The position numbers were made by a program, and so were the translations under genes. 64,000 nucleotides of DNA from Desulfonatronovibrio hydrogenovorans DSM 9292. Its GTDB lineage: Bacteria > Desulfobacterota > Desulfovibrionia > Desulfovibrionales > Desulfonatronovibrionaceae. The stretch lies in assembly GCF_000686525.1 (NCBI RefSeq), contig NZ_JMKT01000010.1:220609-284608 (forward strand), written 5' to 3'. The notes beneath the pieces are model-generated. The model did no database searches and was not told the origin of the DNA. It saw only the letters and a list, made by a program, of their open reading frames with translations. This document shows, piece by piece, positions 56,029 to 64,000 of this stretch (positions within the stretch are counted from its first letter, which is position 1; each line of letters opens with the position of its first letter).

Positions 56029-56412
56029 CTACCATATTTCACAAATGAGCTCACCGCCCACGTTCTGTTTATGAGCTTCACCACCCTCAAGCACTCCCTT
56101 GGAGGTGGACAAAATACATATCCCCAAGCCGTTACGGACTGCAGGAATCTCACTGACCGGAACATAAACCTTTCGACCGGGCTTACTGATCCTTTTCATT
56201 CCCTTAACAACAGGTCTGCTGCCTTTGTATTTAAGATCTACAACTATACTGCTGTCTTCAATCTTATAATCAGAGATAAAACCTTCGTTAGCCATAATTT
56301 CAACAATGGAAATCTTGGCCTTGCTGAAGGGAATATTCACACTTTGATGCAGGGCCATCTGGCCGTTTCGGATACGTGTAAGCATGTCCGCAATGGGATC
56401 TACAACTGGCAT
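56029..56412 (-). CDS. rpsH: 30S ribosomal protein S8
   Basis: A 127-residue S8 with DPIADMLTRIRNGQMA and the C-terminal GICILSTSKGVLEGGEAHKQ. In E. coli S8 represses the spc operon by binding its mRNA; whether that holds here is not shown. Confidence 0.96.
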   Translation of the reverse strand: MPVVDPIADMLTRIRNGQMALHQSVNIPFSKAKISIVEIMANEGFISDYKIEDSSIVVDLKYKGSRPVVKGMKRISKPGRKVYVPVSEIPAVRNGLGICILSTSKGVLEGGEAHKQNVGGELICEIW

Positions 56413-56431
56413 TGTCTACCTCTCTGGAATT

Positions 56432-56617
56432 CTACCAACTTGATTTACGTACGCCTGGCAGTTCACCAGCCAGGGACATGTTTCTGAAACAAATCCTGCA
56501 TATGCCGAATCTTCTCATGAAAGCTCTGGGCCTGCCGCAGATGGGACATCTATTATACTTACGTGATGAAAACTTGGGTTTCCGCTGGGCTTTCACCATT
56601 AATGATGTTCTAGTCAA
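56432..56617 (-). CDS. rpsN: 30S ribosomal protein S14, zinc-binding type
   Basis: A 61-residue short S14 with [20 protein letters not shown], the four-cysteine zinc form. The start is TTG 56617, six bases after AAGGAGG, and alignment with the usual S14 N-terminus (MARTSL-like) supports it. Confidence 0.95.
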   Translation of the reverse strand: MTRTSLMVKAQRKPKFSSRKYNRCPICGRPRAFMRRFGICRICFRNMSLAGELPGVRKSSW

Positions 56618-56628
56618 GGTGGTCCTCC

Positions 56629-57168
56629 TTACTTTTTAAACGGCATGCCCAGTAGGGTGAGCAGGGTTTTTCCTTCCTTATCTGTCTCAGCGGAAGTCAC
56701 TATAGTTATGTTCATCCCTTTGGGCCTTTCAATCTTATCCAGGCTTATTTCCGGAAAAATTGTATGTTCTTTGATACCCATGGTGAAATTACCCCTTCCA
56801 TCAAATCCCCGATCCGGGACTCCCCTGAAGTCCCTTACTCTGGGCAGGGCTACATTGAGCAATTTATCCAGAAAGGCCCACATTCTTTCTCTTCGGAGGG
56901 TGACGAAACAGCCTACTGGCATTCCCTCTCTGAGCTTAAATGCAGCAATGGATTTTTTAGCCCTGGATATGACAGCCTTTTGGCCGGCGATAAGTGTAAG
57001 CTCAGCAACAGCATCCTGGATCAGCTTGTTGTTCTGGCTTCCCTCACCAAGCCCCATGTTCAGGTTAACCTTACTGACTCCAGGAATCTGCATGGGGGAC
57101 TTGTAGTTAAACTCTTTAAGCAGTTTGGGAGAAATATCTTCCCTGTATATCTTTTCCAGCCTGATCAT
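56629..57168 (-). CDS. rplE: 50S ribosomal protein L5
   Basis: A 179-residue 5S rRNA-binding L5 with [39 protein letters not shown] and [14 protein letters not shown]. It is followed by rpsN. Confidence 0.96.
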   Translation of the reverse strand: MIRLEKIYREDISPKLLKEFNYKSPMQIPGVSKVNLNMGLGEGSQNNKLIQDAVAELTLIAGQKAVISRAKKSIAAFKLREGMPVGCFVTLRRERMWAFLDKLLNVALPRVRDFRGVPDRGFDGRGNFTMGIKEHTIFPEISLDKIERPKGMNITIVTSAETDKEGKTLLTLLGMPFKK

Positions 57169-57181
57169 GATCTAAACCTCA

Positions 57182-57493
57182 TTAGAAGTTTTCATCGCAC
57201 TTTTTGCAGTAACGAATTTTTTTCCCGTCTTCGGTGAATCTGTAGCCAATCTTTGTTGGATTGGCGCAGGCATCGCACACTACTCTAACATTAGAGACAT
57301 GGACCGGAGATTCAATTTCCTTGATACCTCCCTGCTCCTGCTTGTACGGGTTGGGCTTTACGTGCCTTTTGACCTTATTTAGACCCTCAACTAGCACTTT
57401 ATTGTCATTGCTTAAGATCTTGACCACCTTTCCGATCTTGGACTTATCCTTGCCGGAAACAATCATGACCTTGTCGTTTTGTCTGATTTTCAT
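57182..57493 (-). CDS. rplX: 50S ribosomal protein L24 with C-terminal zinc ribbon
   Basis: A 103-residue L24: KOW motif ([19 protein letters not shown]), then a C-terminal segment with CDAC and, after 20 residues, CKKC, a probable zinc ribbon found in many bacterial L24. ATG 57493 has AAGGTG upstream; an in-frame ATG 39 bases upstream is rejected. Confidence 0.95.
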   Translation of the reverse strand: MKIRQNDKVMIVSGKDKSKIGKVVKILSNDNKVLVEGLNKVKRHVKPNPYKQEQGGIKEIESPVHVSNVRVVCDACANPTKIGYRFTEDGKKIRYCKKCDENF

Positions 57494-57503
57494 ACTAATC
57501 ACC

Positions 57504-57872
57504 TTATAATACTTCAGGTGCCAGGGAAACAATCTTCATAAAATTCTTGGCCCTGAGTTCTCTGGCCACCGGTCCGAAAATACGGGTTCCAATGGGCTCC
57601 ATGCTCTTATTGAGCAGCACAGCAGAATTATTGTCAAATCTGATATGAGATCCGTCAGGTCGACCGATTTCCTTTTTTGTCCGGACAATTACTGCCTTGT
57701 AGACTTCACCCTTTTTAACTTTGGCGTGGGGCATTGCATCTTTCACAGACACCACGATGATGTCACCAACAGAAGCATATCTTCTCTTGCTTCCGCCCAG
57801 CACCTTCACGCATCCGACTTTTTTTGCTCCGGAATTATCTGCTACATCCAGAGTGGTCTGTACTTGTATCAT
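57504..57872 (-). CDS. rplN: 50S ribosomal protein L14
   Basis: A 122-residue L14 with [20 protein letters not shown] and [19 protein letters not shown], complete to the C-terminal [19 protein letters not shown]. Confidence 0.96.
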   Translation of the reverse strand: MIQVQTTLDVADNSGAKKVGCVKVLGGSKRRYASVGDIIVVSVKDAMPHAKVKKGEVYKAVIVRTKKEIGRPDGSHIRFDNNSAVLLNKSMEPIGTRIFGPVARELRAKNFMKIVSLAPEVL

Positions 57873-57882
57873 GGATTTACCC

Positions 57883-58152
57883 CTAGACTGCCTTTTCTAT
57901 CACTTTATTCAGATGCCATTTCTTTCTTGCACTGATTGGCCGGTGCTCAATAATCTGCACTTTGTCCCCTATGGCGCACTCGTTGGCCGGATCGTGGGCC
58001 ATAAACTTCTTTTTTCGCTTAATGTATTTTTTCAGAAGCGGATGCTGAATAAGAGTCTCAACGCTGACCACGATGGTCTTGTCAGCCTTGTCACTGACAA
58101 CAAAACCAACTAGCTTGCGCTTATTGCTGGTTTTTTTTGTGTTATTTTCCAT
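57883..58152 (-). CDS. rpsQ: 30S ribosomal protein S17
   Basis: An 89-residue S17 with [20 protein letters not shown] and [20 protein letters not shown]. The ATG at 58152 lies just inside the end of rpmC; an upstream ATG at 58176 has no ribosome-binding site. Confidence 0.94.
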   Translation of the reverse strand: MENNTKKTSNKRKLVGFVVSDKADKTIVVSVETLIQHPLLKKYIKRKKKFMAHDPANECAIGDKVQIIEHRPISARKKWHLNKVIEKAV

Positions 58153-58348
58153 GGCCTGTACCCGTTTTCTTCTCATTGATGATGGTTAGTATCCTTGCGA
58201 TGATCTTTTTCACCTGAGCCAGGCGCTGGGTGTTTTCCAGCTGGGCCGTTGAATGCTGAAATCGAAGATTAAAAAGCTCCTGGCGAAAATCCTGGAGCTT
58301 TTCCTGCAGTTCAGAGCCTGAAAGATCTCTTATTTCCTGTGGCTTCAT
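58142..58348 (-). CDS. rpmC: 50S ribosomal protein L29
   Basis: A 68-residue L29 with EIRDLSGSELQEKLQDFRQE and FNLRFQHSTAQLENTQRLAQ. It overlaps rpsQ by 11 bases. Confidence 0.96.
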   Translation of the reverse strand: MKPQEIRDLSGSELQEKLQDFRQELFNLRFQHSTAQLENTQRLAQVKKIIARILTIINEKKTGTGHGK

Positions 58349-58351
58349 TGA

Positions 58352-58762
58352 TTACCACTCCTTCTCAACTATGACGGTTTTAACCGGCAGCTTATAGGAC
58401 GCCCTGATCAAGGCCTCCTTGGCAAGTTCAAGGTTAACACCCCTGATTTCATAAAGGATCCGTCCAGGCCGGATTGGAGCACACCAGCCCACAGGGGAAC
58501 CCTTACCTTTACCTTGTCGCGTTTCAGCAGGCTTGGCAGTAATGGGCTTGTCCGGAAATATCCTGATGTAAACCTTCCCTCCACGCTTGATGTGCCGCAT
58601 CATGGCCACACGGGCTGACTCAATCTGCTGGCTGGTCAGCTTGCCTGGCTCAACAGCCTTTAGGGCTATCTCTCCAAAACTTATTTCGCTGCCTCTTTGA
58701 GCCTTTCCCTTGATACGACCCTTGTGAGTCTTTCTAAATTTAACTTTTTTCGGGCTTAGCAT
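58352..58762 (-). CDS. rplP: 50S ribosomal protein L16
   Basis: A 136-residue L16 with [20 protein letters not shown] and [19 protein letters not shown]. It lies three bases from each neighbour. Confidence 0.96.
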   Translation of the reverse strand: MLSPKKVKFRKTHKGRIKGKAQRGSEISFGEIALKAVEPGKLTSQQIESARVAMMRHIKRGGKVYIRIFPDKPITAKPAETRQGKGKGSPVGWCAPIRPGRILYEIRGVNLELAKEALIRASYKLPVKTVIVEKEW

Positions 58763-58764
58763 GA

Positions 58765-59400
58765 TTATTTAACCTCATTCAAGATGTCGCCTTTATATAT
58801 CCAGACCTTAACTCCAATGATTCCGTAGGTCGTCTTGGCCGTAGCAAAACCATAGTCAATATCGGCTCTCAAGGTATGTAATGGAACACGCCCCTCTCTT
58901 TGCCATTCAGTCCTGGCAATCTCTGCACCACCCAGCCGGCCGGAACAGGATATCTTGATCCCCTGCGCTCCAAATTTCAAAGCCAGACTGATGGATCTCT
59001 TCATGGCCCTGCGAAAGGCAACCCTTCGCTCAAGCTGCAGTGCGATATTTTCAGCCACCAGCTGAGCATCTACTTCCGGGCGCCTGACTTCGTTGACCTC
59101 CAGGGAAAAATCATAGCCGAATTTATTCTTAAGGTCAGCCCTGAGCTTTTCAATCTCAACGCCTTTTCTTCCAATAACAATACCAGGCCTGGAAGTCAGG
59201 ATGATCAGCCTTATCTTGTCTGCAGCCCTTTCAATCTCCAAACGGGAAATGCCTGCATGGTAAAGCTTGGACTTTACATAGTCACGGATCTTCCTGTCCT
59301 CGTACACGAACTTGGGATAACTGGCCCTGCTGAACCACCTTGACAGCCAGTTTTTATTGTATCCTACTCGAAATCCATATGGATGTACCTTCTGTCCCAA
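58765..59400 (-). CDS. rpsC: 30S ribosomal protein S3
   Basis: A 211-residue S3 with [20 protein letters not shown], the KH motif [17 protein letters not shown] and the C-terminal [10 protein letters not shown]. The start is TTG 59400, eight bases after GGAGG, which restores the usual [10 protein letters not shown]-terminus; the TTG two codons upstream is too close to that site. Confidence 0.95.
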   Translation of the reverse strand: MGQKVHPYGFRVGYNKNWLSRWFSRASYPKFVYEDRKIRDYVKSKLYHAGISRLEIERAADKIRLIILTSRPGIVIGRKGVEIEKLRADLKNKFGYDFSLEVNEVRRPEVDAQLVAENIALQLERRVAFRRAMKRSISLALKFGAQGIKISCSGRLGGAEIARTEWQREGRVPLHTLRADIDYGFATAKTTYGIIGVKVWIYKGDILNEVK

Positions 59401-59412
59401 GACCAAACCCTC

Positions 59413-59745
59413 CTATAGCTCGTCCACAACAACGGTGATGTGACTGGTTCTCTTAAGTATCCTGTTTGCCCGGCCCATGGCTCTGGGCTTAATCCTTTTC
59501 CAGGTTGGGCCTTCGTCAATCCTGACCTGCTTAACAAACAGATTATCAATATCAAGGCTGTAGTTTTGCTCGGCATTAGCCAGGGCCGAGTGCAGAACCT
59601 TACTGATAAGTCCAGCCGCCTTCTTGGGCGTGTACTTGAGAATGTTCAGTGCATCCTCCACAGGCTTTCCCTTGATGTTATCCGCAACAAGGCGCGCCTT
59701 TCTGGGAGAAATCCTGATATATCTGGCGATAGCTCTAGTTTCCAT
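59413..59745 (-). CDS. rplV: 50S ribosomal protein L22
   Basis: A 110-residue L22 with [20 protein letters not shown] and [19 protein letters not shown]. It lines part of the exit tunnel. Confidence 0.96.
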   Translation of the reverse strand: METRAIARYIRISPRKARLVADNIKGKPVEDALNILKYTPKKAAGLISKVLHSALANAEQNYSLDIDNLFVKQVRIDEGPTWKRIKPRAMGRANRILKRTSHITVVVDEL

Positions 59746-59762
59746 TTTTTTCCCGCATAGAA

Positions 59763-60047
59763 TTATTTACGTTTAGCCTGACTCTTTCTGTCTCCGGCAT
59801 GACTGAAGAAGGTCCTGGTGGGTGCAAACTCTCCCAGCTTGTGACCTACCATGTTTTCCGTTGCAAAAACCGGAATGAACTTGCGGCCATTATGAACCGC
59901 AAAGGTCAGGCCAACCATTTCAGGAATGATGGTAGACCTTCTGGACCAGGTCTTGATCACCTTGCGACTCTGAACCTCGTTGGCCACCTGAACTTTTTTA
60001 AGCAGATGCTCATCTATAAAAGCACCTTTTTTTACTGATCTAGGCAT
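59763..60047 (-). CDS. rpsS: 30S ribosomal protein S19
   Basis: A 94-residue S19 with [19 protein letters not shown] and [20 protein letters not shown]. It contacts the 30S head. Confidence 0.96.
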   Translation of the reverse strand: MPRSVKKGAFIDEHLLKKVQVANEVQSRKVIKTWSRRSTIIPEMVGLTFAVHNGRKFIPVFATENMVGHKLGEFAPTRTFFSHAGDRKSQAKRK

Positions 60048-60055
60048 AAAGACTC

Positions 60056-60886
60056 CTAATTCTTGGTTCGCTTCTTAATGATTAGCCTGTCAGAAGCCTT
60101 TTTCCTGCTCCTGGTTTTGTACCCCTTGGTTGGCCAGCCCCAAGGAGAAACAGGATGACGGCCACCAGAACTCTTTCCTTCACCACCGCCAAGGGGGTGA
60201 TCAATGGGATTCATGGCAACGCCTCGAACCTTGGGCCTTCTTCCCAGCCAGCGATTTCGGCCGGCCTTACCTATGGAAATGTTCTCATGCTCCACATTTC
60301 CAACCTGACCTATGGAAGCTATATTAGAAGACAGAACATTTCTGACCTCACCAGACGGAAGCTTAACCAGGGCATACTTGCCCTCCTTGGCTACCAGCTG
60401 AGCATAGGTACCGGCAGACCTTGCCATCTGTCCACCTCGGCCAGGTGTAAGCTCAATATTATGGATGACAGTTCCTACAGGAATCTTATAAAGAGGCAAG
60501 GCATTCCCGGGCTGAATGTCGACTTTTTCACCAGCCTGAACTACAGATCCGACTTTCAGTCCAACAGGTGCCAGGATGTACCTCTTTTCCCCGTCAAGAT
60601 AAGACAAAAGGGCAATGCGTGCACTCCTGTTGGGATCATATTCAATGGAAACAACCTTTGCTGGAATGTCAAATTTGTTTCTCTTGAAATCTATGGTCCT
60701 GTATCTGCGCTTGCTGCCGCCCCCTCTTCTCCTGGAAGTAATCCTTCCATAGCTGTTCCTGCCGCTTTTTCTGGGCAGCCCTTTGACAAGGGACCTTTCA
60801 GGAGACGTGCTGGTTATATCCGCAAAGTCGGATACTGTCTGGAAACGCCTGCCCGGCGATGTTGGCTTAAGCTTTATAATGGCCAT
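60056..60886 (-). CDS. rplB: 50S ribosomal protein L2
   Basis: A 276-residue L2 with [40 protein letters not shown] and the C-terminal [20 protein letters not shown], which contacts the peptidyl-transferase centre. Confidence 0.97.
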   Translation of the reverse strand: MAIIKLKPTSPGRRFQTVSDFADITSTSPERSLVKGLPRKSGRNSYGRITSRRRGGGSKRRYRTIDFKRNKFDIPAKVVSIEYDPNRSARIALLSYLDGEKRYILAPVGLKVGSVVQAGEKVDIQPGNALPLYKIPVGTVIHNIELTPGRGGQMARSAGTYAQLVAKEGKYALVKLPSGEVRNVLSSNIASIGQVGNVEHENISIGKAGRNRWLGRRPKVRGVAMNPIDHPLGGGEGKSSGGRHPVSPWGWPTKGYKTRSRKKASDRLIIKKRTKN

Positions 60887-60889
60887 TAG

Positions 60890-61180
60890 TTATACCCCTT
60901 CGAAAAATTCTATTTTCTCGCCTGCGGCCAAGGACACATAAGCCTTTTTAAAACCCGATACCCGCCCGGTAGGACGACCGAATCTTTTCCTCTGGATGGA
61001 CTTGCGCCTGATAACATTAACCCTATCCACCTTGACATTAAAAAGAGCTTCAACAGCCTCTTTTATCTGATACTTATTGGCATCGGGATGGACCACAAAG
61101 GCAACTTGATTCTGAACTTCCTTGATCGCCGTGGACTTTTCCGAAACCAAGGGTTTTATGAGGACCTGCGTCTTGTGCAT
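60890..61180 (-). CDS. rplW: 50S ribosomal protein L23
   Basis: A 96-residue L23 with VLIKPLVSEKSTAIKEVQNQ and FVVHPDANKYQIKEAVEALF. It forms the docking site for trigger factor and SRP at the tunnel exit. Confidence 0.96.
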   Translation of the reverse strand: MHKTQVLIKPLVSEKSTAIKEVQNQVAFVVHPDANKYQIKEAVEALFNVKVDRVNVIRRKSIQRKRFGRPTGRVSGFKKAYVSLAAGEKIEFFEGV

Positions 61181-61181
61181 C

Positions 61182-61805
61182 TTAGCTCAACCTTTTCTGC
61201 AGTTCTTCAACTGCCTGTTTATCCATTACCAGCTCATTGTGTCTCAGGATATCGTAAATATTTACTGAATCATGAGTTACTACTTGAGCACCCCTGACAT
61301 TACGGGCCGAAAGCTCAAGATTGTTATACTTTTTACCTGTAACAATCAAGGGTTTTTTTAGCTCCAATTTCCCTTTCATCTCAACAAATTGCCTAGTCTT
61401 AACCTCAGGCATATCCAGGTCATCAACTATCTTCAGCTTTTCCTGAGCCAGCCTGCTGCTCAAGGCCATTTTAAGGGCCAGCCTTCTGACTTTCTTATTG
61501 ATCTTAAAGGAGTAATCCCTGGGCTGGGGACCATGGGTTATGGCTCCTCCCCTCCACAAGGGAGACCTGCCCGAACCGGCCCTGGCTCTGCCAGTTCCTT
61601 TCTGTCGCCATGGTTTACGGCCTCCGCCAGATATTTTTGCCCTGTTTTTCACTTCAGCCGTGCCTGATCTAACAGCAGCAAGGTGAGACCTGACAGCCAG
61701 ATGCATCAATTGAGGCTTGATCCCAACAGAGAAAACATCTTCTGAAAGCTGAATTTCCCCTACTTCCAGGTTATCCTTGGAGTATACTTTTGTATTTATC
61801 ATCAT
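61182..61805 (-). CDS. rplD: 50S ribosomal protein L4
   Basis: A 207-residue L4 with GGRKPWRQKGTGRARAGSGR and SPLWRGGAITHGPQPRDYSF. ATG 61805 has AAGG five bases upstream; GTG 61811 and ATG 61802 are possible. In E. coli L4 represses the S10 operon; here no leader stem was traced. Confidence 0.95.
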   Translation of the reverse strand: MMINTKVYSKDNLEVGEIQLSEDVFSVGIKPQLMHLAVRSHLAAVRSGTAEVKNRAKISGGGRKPWRQKGTGRARAGSGRSPLWRGGAITHGPQPRDYSFKINKKVRRLALKMALSSRLAQEKLKIVDDLDMPEVKTRQFVEMKGKLELKKPLIVTGKKYNNLELSARNVRGAQVVTHDSVNIYDILRHNELVMDKQAVEELQKRLS

Positions 61806-61812
61806 ATTCACC

Positions 61813-62445
61813 TTAACTCTGCTTTCGAAGTACGACTATTCCATTGGTGGGCCCAGGAACCTGACCCTTAACAATGATTATATTGTCCTTGGGTCTGACT
61901 ATAAGGACCTCAGTGCTGGAATAAGTGACTTTTTTGTTGCCCATCTGCCCTGGCATTTTCTTACCTTTGAAAACTTTACCGGGATAGGCGCACTGACCAA
62001 TGGCTCCAGTAGACCTGTGCACTTTTTCATGCCCGTGGGAGGCTGGAAGACCGGCAAAATTCCACCGCTTCATGGCACCGGCAAAGCCCTTTCCCTTAGA
62101 AGTACCTGTAAGCCTAACCCTGTCACCGGGTTTAAATATTTCAGCCGTAATTTCCTGGCCGGTTTCAAATTCATCCACATTATCAATGGCAAATTCACGC
62201 AGGATCCTAAAATATCCTTTATCCTGCTTGGACTGGTGTCCTTGCTGGGGCTTATTCAACTTATGGCCAGGGATCTGATCAAAACCAACCTGAACAGCGT
62301 TGTACCCGTCCTTGTCTGCCATCTTCTTCTGCACAACCGGACATGGCCCTGCCTGGATCACTGTAACAGCAACCTGGGTTCCATCGTCGGCAAACAGGCT
62401 GGTCATGCCTATTTTCTTTCCAATAAGACCTATAGTGCGCTTCAT
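61813..62445 (-). CDS. rplC: 50S ribosomal protein L3
   Basis: A 210-residue L3 with GLIGKKIGMTSLFADDGTQV, KRWNFAGLPASHGHEKVHRS and GNKKVTYSSTEVLIVRPKDN. One of the first proteins to join the 50S subunit. Confidence 0.96.
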   Translation of the reverse strand: MKRTIGLIGKKIGMTSLFADDGTQVAVTVIQAGPCPVVQKKMADKDGYNAVQVGFDQIPGHKLNKPQQGHQSKQDKGYFRILREFAIDNVDEFETGQEITAEIFKPGDRVRLTGTSKGKGFAGAMKRWNFAGLPASHGHEKVHRSTGAIGQCAYPGKVFKGKKMPGQMGNKKVTYSSTEVLIVRPKDNIIIVKGQVPGPTNGIVVLRKQS

Positions 62446-62455
62446 TGTTCCTCAC

Positions 62456-62773
62456 CTAAAGTTTGATTTCAACATCAACGCCTGCAGGCAGATTGAGCTT
62501 GCCAAGGGCGTCCACAGTCTGCTGCGTGGGTTCAAGAATATCGAGCAGACGTTTATGAATTCTCATTTCAAACTGCTCTCGGGATTTTTTATCAACATGG
62601 ACGGATTTATTTACTGTATACTTGTGTATCCTGGTAGGCAAAGGAATTGGGCCGGCAACACCGGCACCGGTATTCTTGGCTGAGTCGACTATCTCGGCCA
62701 CGGCCTTATCAAGTATCCTATAGTCGTAGGCCCGAAGCTTGATTCTGATCCTTTCGCTGTTCATGGTTACCAT
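62456..62773 (-). CDS. rpsJ: 30S ribosomal protein S10 (NusE)
   Basis: A 105-residue S10 with [20 protein letters not shown] and [23 protein letters not shown] 62773 is seven bases after GGAG, four bases after the tuf stop; ATG 62764 is possible. It heads the ribosomal block and also acts in antitermination as NusE. Confidence 0.95.
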   Translation of the reverse strand: MVTMNSERIRIKLRAYDYRILDKAVAEIVDSAKNTGAGVAGPIPLPTRIHKYTVNKSVHVDKKSREQFEMRIHKRLLDILEPTQQTVDALGKLNLPAGVDVEIKL

Positions 62774-62777
62774 TTCG

Positions 62778-63971
62778 TTACTCCGTAATTTCCGAGACAA
62801 CACCGGCACCAACTGTCCGGCCGCCCTCGCGGATTGCAAAACGAAGACCGGGCTCCATAGCGATGGGCGCGATCATCTCAACATCAAATGTCGTGTTGTC
62901 GCCAGGCATGATCATCTCTACACCATCAGGAAGGGTAACCACTCCGGTCACATCTGTGGTCCTGAAATAAAACTGCGGACGATAACCGCTGAAAAATGGA
63001 GTGTGACGACCACCCTCTTCCTTGCTCAACACATATACCTCTGCCTTGAATCGACGATGAGGGGTGATGGACTTGGGCGCTGCCAATACCTGACCACGCT
63101 CAACATCATCTCGCTTGATACCCCGCAAAAGAACCCCAACATTGTCTCCGGCCTGACCCTGATCCAGAATCTTGCGGAACATCTCAACACCGGTACAAAC
63201 CGTCTTGTGAGTATCCTTGATACCAACTATCTCCACCTCGTCGCCTACCTTGATAATCCCACGCTCTACACGGCCGGTAACAACCGTACCCCGACCAGAG
63301 ATGGAAAATACATCCTCAATAGGCATCAGAAAAGGCTTGTCTATGTCACGCTCAGGCTCAGGAATAAATGAATCGCAGGCATCCATAAGCTCCCATATGC
63401 ACTTGGCATCATCTGCATCAGCACTCTCAGACTCCAAAGCCTTCAAAGCACTGCCATGAACCACTGGAGTATCATCTCCAGGAAAACCATACTTGGTCAA
63501 AAGCTCCCGAACCTCAAGCTCTACCAACTCCAAAAGCTCTGGATCATCTACAAGATCAACCTTGTTCAAAAAAACCACCAGACTGGGAACTCCTACCTGA
63601 CGGGCTAGAAGAATATGCTCACGAGTCTGAGGCATAGGACCGTCTGTGGCGGCAACAACCAGAATACCACCGTCCATCTGAGCTGCACCAGTTATCATAT
63701 TCTTGATATAGTCAGCGTGACCAGGGCAGTCCACATGAGCATAATGACGCTTGTCTGTCTCATACTCTACATGAGACGTGGCTATCGTGATCCCACGCTC
63801 CTTTTCCTCAGGTGCCTTGTCAATCTGGTCAAAAGCTACAAAACTACCTCCACCCTTCATGCTCAATACCTTGGTGACGGCTGCAGTCAATGTGGTCTTG
63901 CCATGGTCAATGTGACCCACCGTGCCAATATTAACATGCGGCTTCTTCCGCTCAAACTTTGCCTTTCCCAT
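62778..63971 (-). CDS. tuf: Elongation factor Tu
   Basis: A 397-residue EF-Tu with [11 protein letters not shown] (about 19-29), [28 protein letters not shown] and C-terminal domains II-III ([37 protein letters not shown]). GGGGGAAGAG precedes the ATG, with 29 bases of upstream sequence before the window ends. It is co-oriented with rpsJ, four bases away. Confidence 0.98.
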   Translation of the reverse strand: MGKAKFERKKPHVNIGTVGHIDHGKTTLTAAVTKVLSMKGGGSFVAFDQIDKAPEEKERGITIATSHVEYETDKRHYAHVDCPGHADYIKNMITGAAQMDGGILVVAATDGPMPQTREHILLARQVGVPSLVVFLNKVDLVDDPELLELVELEVRELLTKYGFPGDDTPVVHGSALKALESESADADDAKCIWELMDACDSFIPEPERDIDKPFLMPIEDVFSISGRGTVVTGRVERGIIKVGDEVEIVGIKDTHKTVCTGVEMFRKILDQGQAGDNVGVLLRGIKRDDVERGQVLAAPKSITPHRRFKAEVYVLSKEEGGRHTPFFSGYRPQFYFRTTDVTGVVTLPDGVEMIMPGDNTTFDVEMIAPIAMEPGLRFAIREGGRTVGAGVVSEITE

Positions 63972-64000
63972 CTCTTCCCCCTATTTACTTTTAAGGATTT

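Noticed and set aside
60155..60889. 244-residue plus-strand open frame
   Set aside because: Antisense to rplB (L2); no family features.
61777..62466. 229-residue plus-strand open frame
   Set aside because: Antisense to rplC, which has all L3 signatures.

Overview
The window reads as chromosomal DNA of a Desulfovibrionales-like sulfate reducer (Desulfobacterota, the former Deltaproteobacteria). This rests on the order of the ribosomal protein genes (secY-map-rpmJ-rpsM, with neither adk nor infA), a LysR regulator of the type linked to selenium metabolism, many PAS/GAF sensor kinases, and a large Mrp cation/proton antiporter cluster. The Mrp cluster and the overall gene style fit a (halo)alkaliphile such as Desulfonatronovibrio, but the genus is an inference. 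Almost every gene is intact. The only partial gene is the sensor kinase cut by the left edge.

Layout. 1-3.9 kb: a GAF sensor histidine kinase (partial) directly downstream of recD2, both on the minus strand. 4.0-7.1 kb: a plus-strand, ArsR-headed operon (regulator, ArsP-like permease, small thioredoxin-like protein, membrane-anchored thioredoxin, CcdA-like electron carrier) with a near-consensus promoter and an inverted repeat between its -35 and -10 boxes. 7.1-10 kb: a minus-strand unit controlled by a TPP riboswitch (thiC, then an EamA transporter with no gap) followed by a SnoaL-like protein. 10.2-11.6 kb: an unusual protein that looks like a FlgJ rod-binding segment joined to a lysozyme-like domain. 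11.9-19.5 kb: signalling genes (a PAS/GAF hybrid kinase, a receiver-TPR protein, a protein with an Mrr-N-like winged helix, an XRE-PAS regulator). 19.8-26.7 kb: a spermidine/putrescine-type ABC importer followed by a proline racemase/hydroxyproline epimerase-family enzyme and a YtcJ-like amidohydrolase, a likely uptake-and-catabolism operon divergent from the XRE-PAS regulator. 26.9-34.1 kb: an eight-gene Mrp antiporter operon (F, G, DUF4040-B fusion, C, three antiporter-type subunits, E).

34.2-44.4 kb: tRNA-Gly(CCC), a strong terminator, then rimP-nusA-ylxR-infB-ylxP-rbfA-nrnA-truB-rpsO-pnp, the classic transcription/translation operon. 44.4-47.5 kb, minus strand: a RACo-like ferredoxin-ASKHA protein with lipB and lipA in one translationally coupled operon; then a LysR regulator. 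48.5-64 kb, minus strand: the complete S10-spc-alpha ribosomal superoperon led by tuf and ending in rplQ (with a long acidic tail) and a terminator. Two short genes lie here, rpmJ (L36) and rpmD (L30).

The most interesting points are the FlgJ/lysozyme-like orphan; the TPP riboswitch controlling thiC plus an EamA transporter, with a visible Shine-Dalgarno-masking hairpin; the ArsP-thioredoxin-CcdA operon; the Mrp cluster with an MrpA-like protein apparently split into separate genes; the ASKHA-lipB-lipA linkage; the rplQ acidic tail; and the terminator just before rimP. I found no CRISPR array, insertion sequence, prophage or clear pseudogene.
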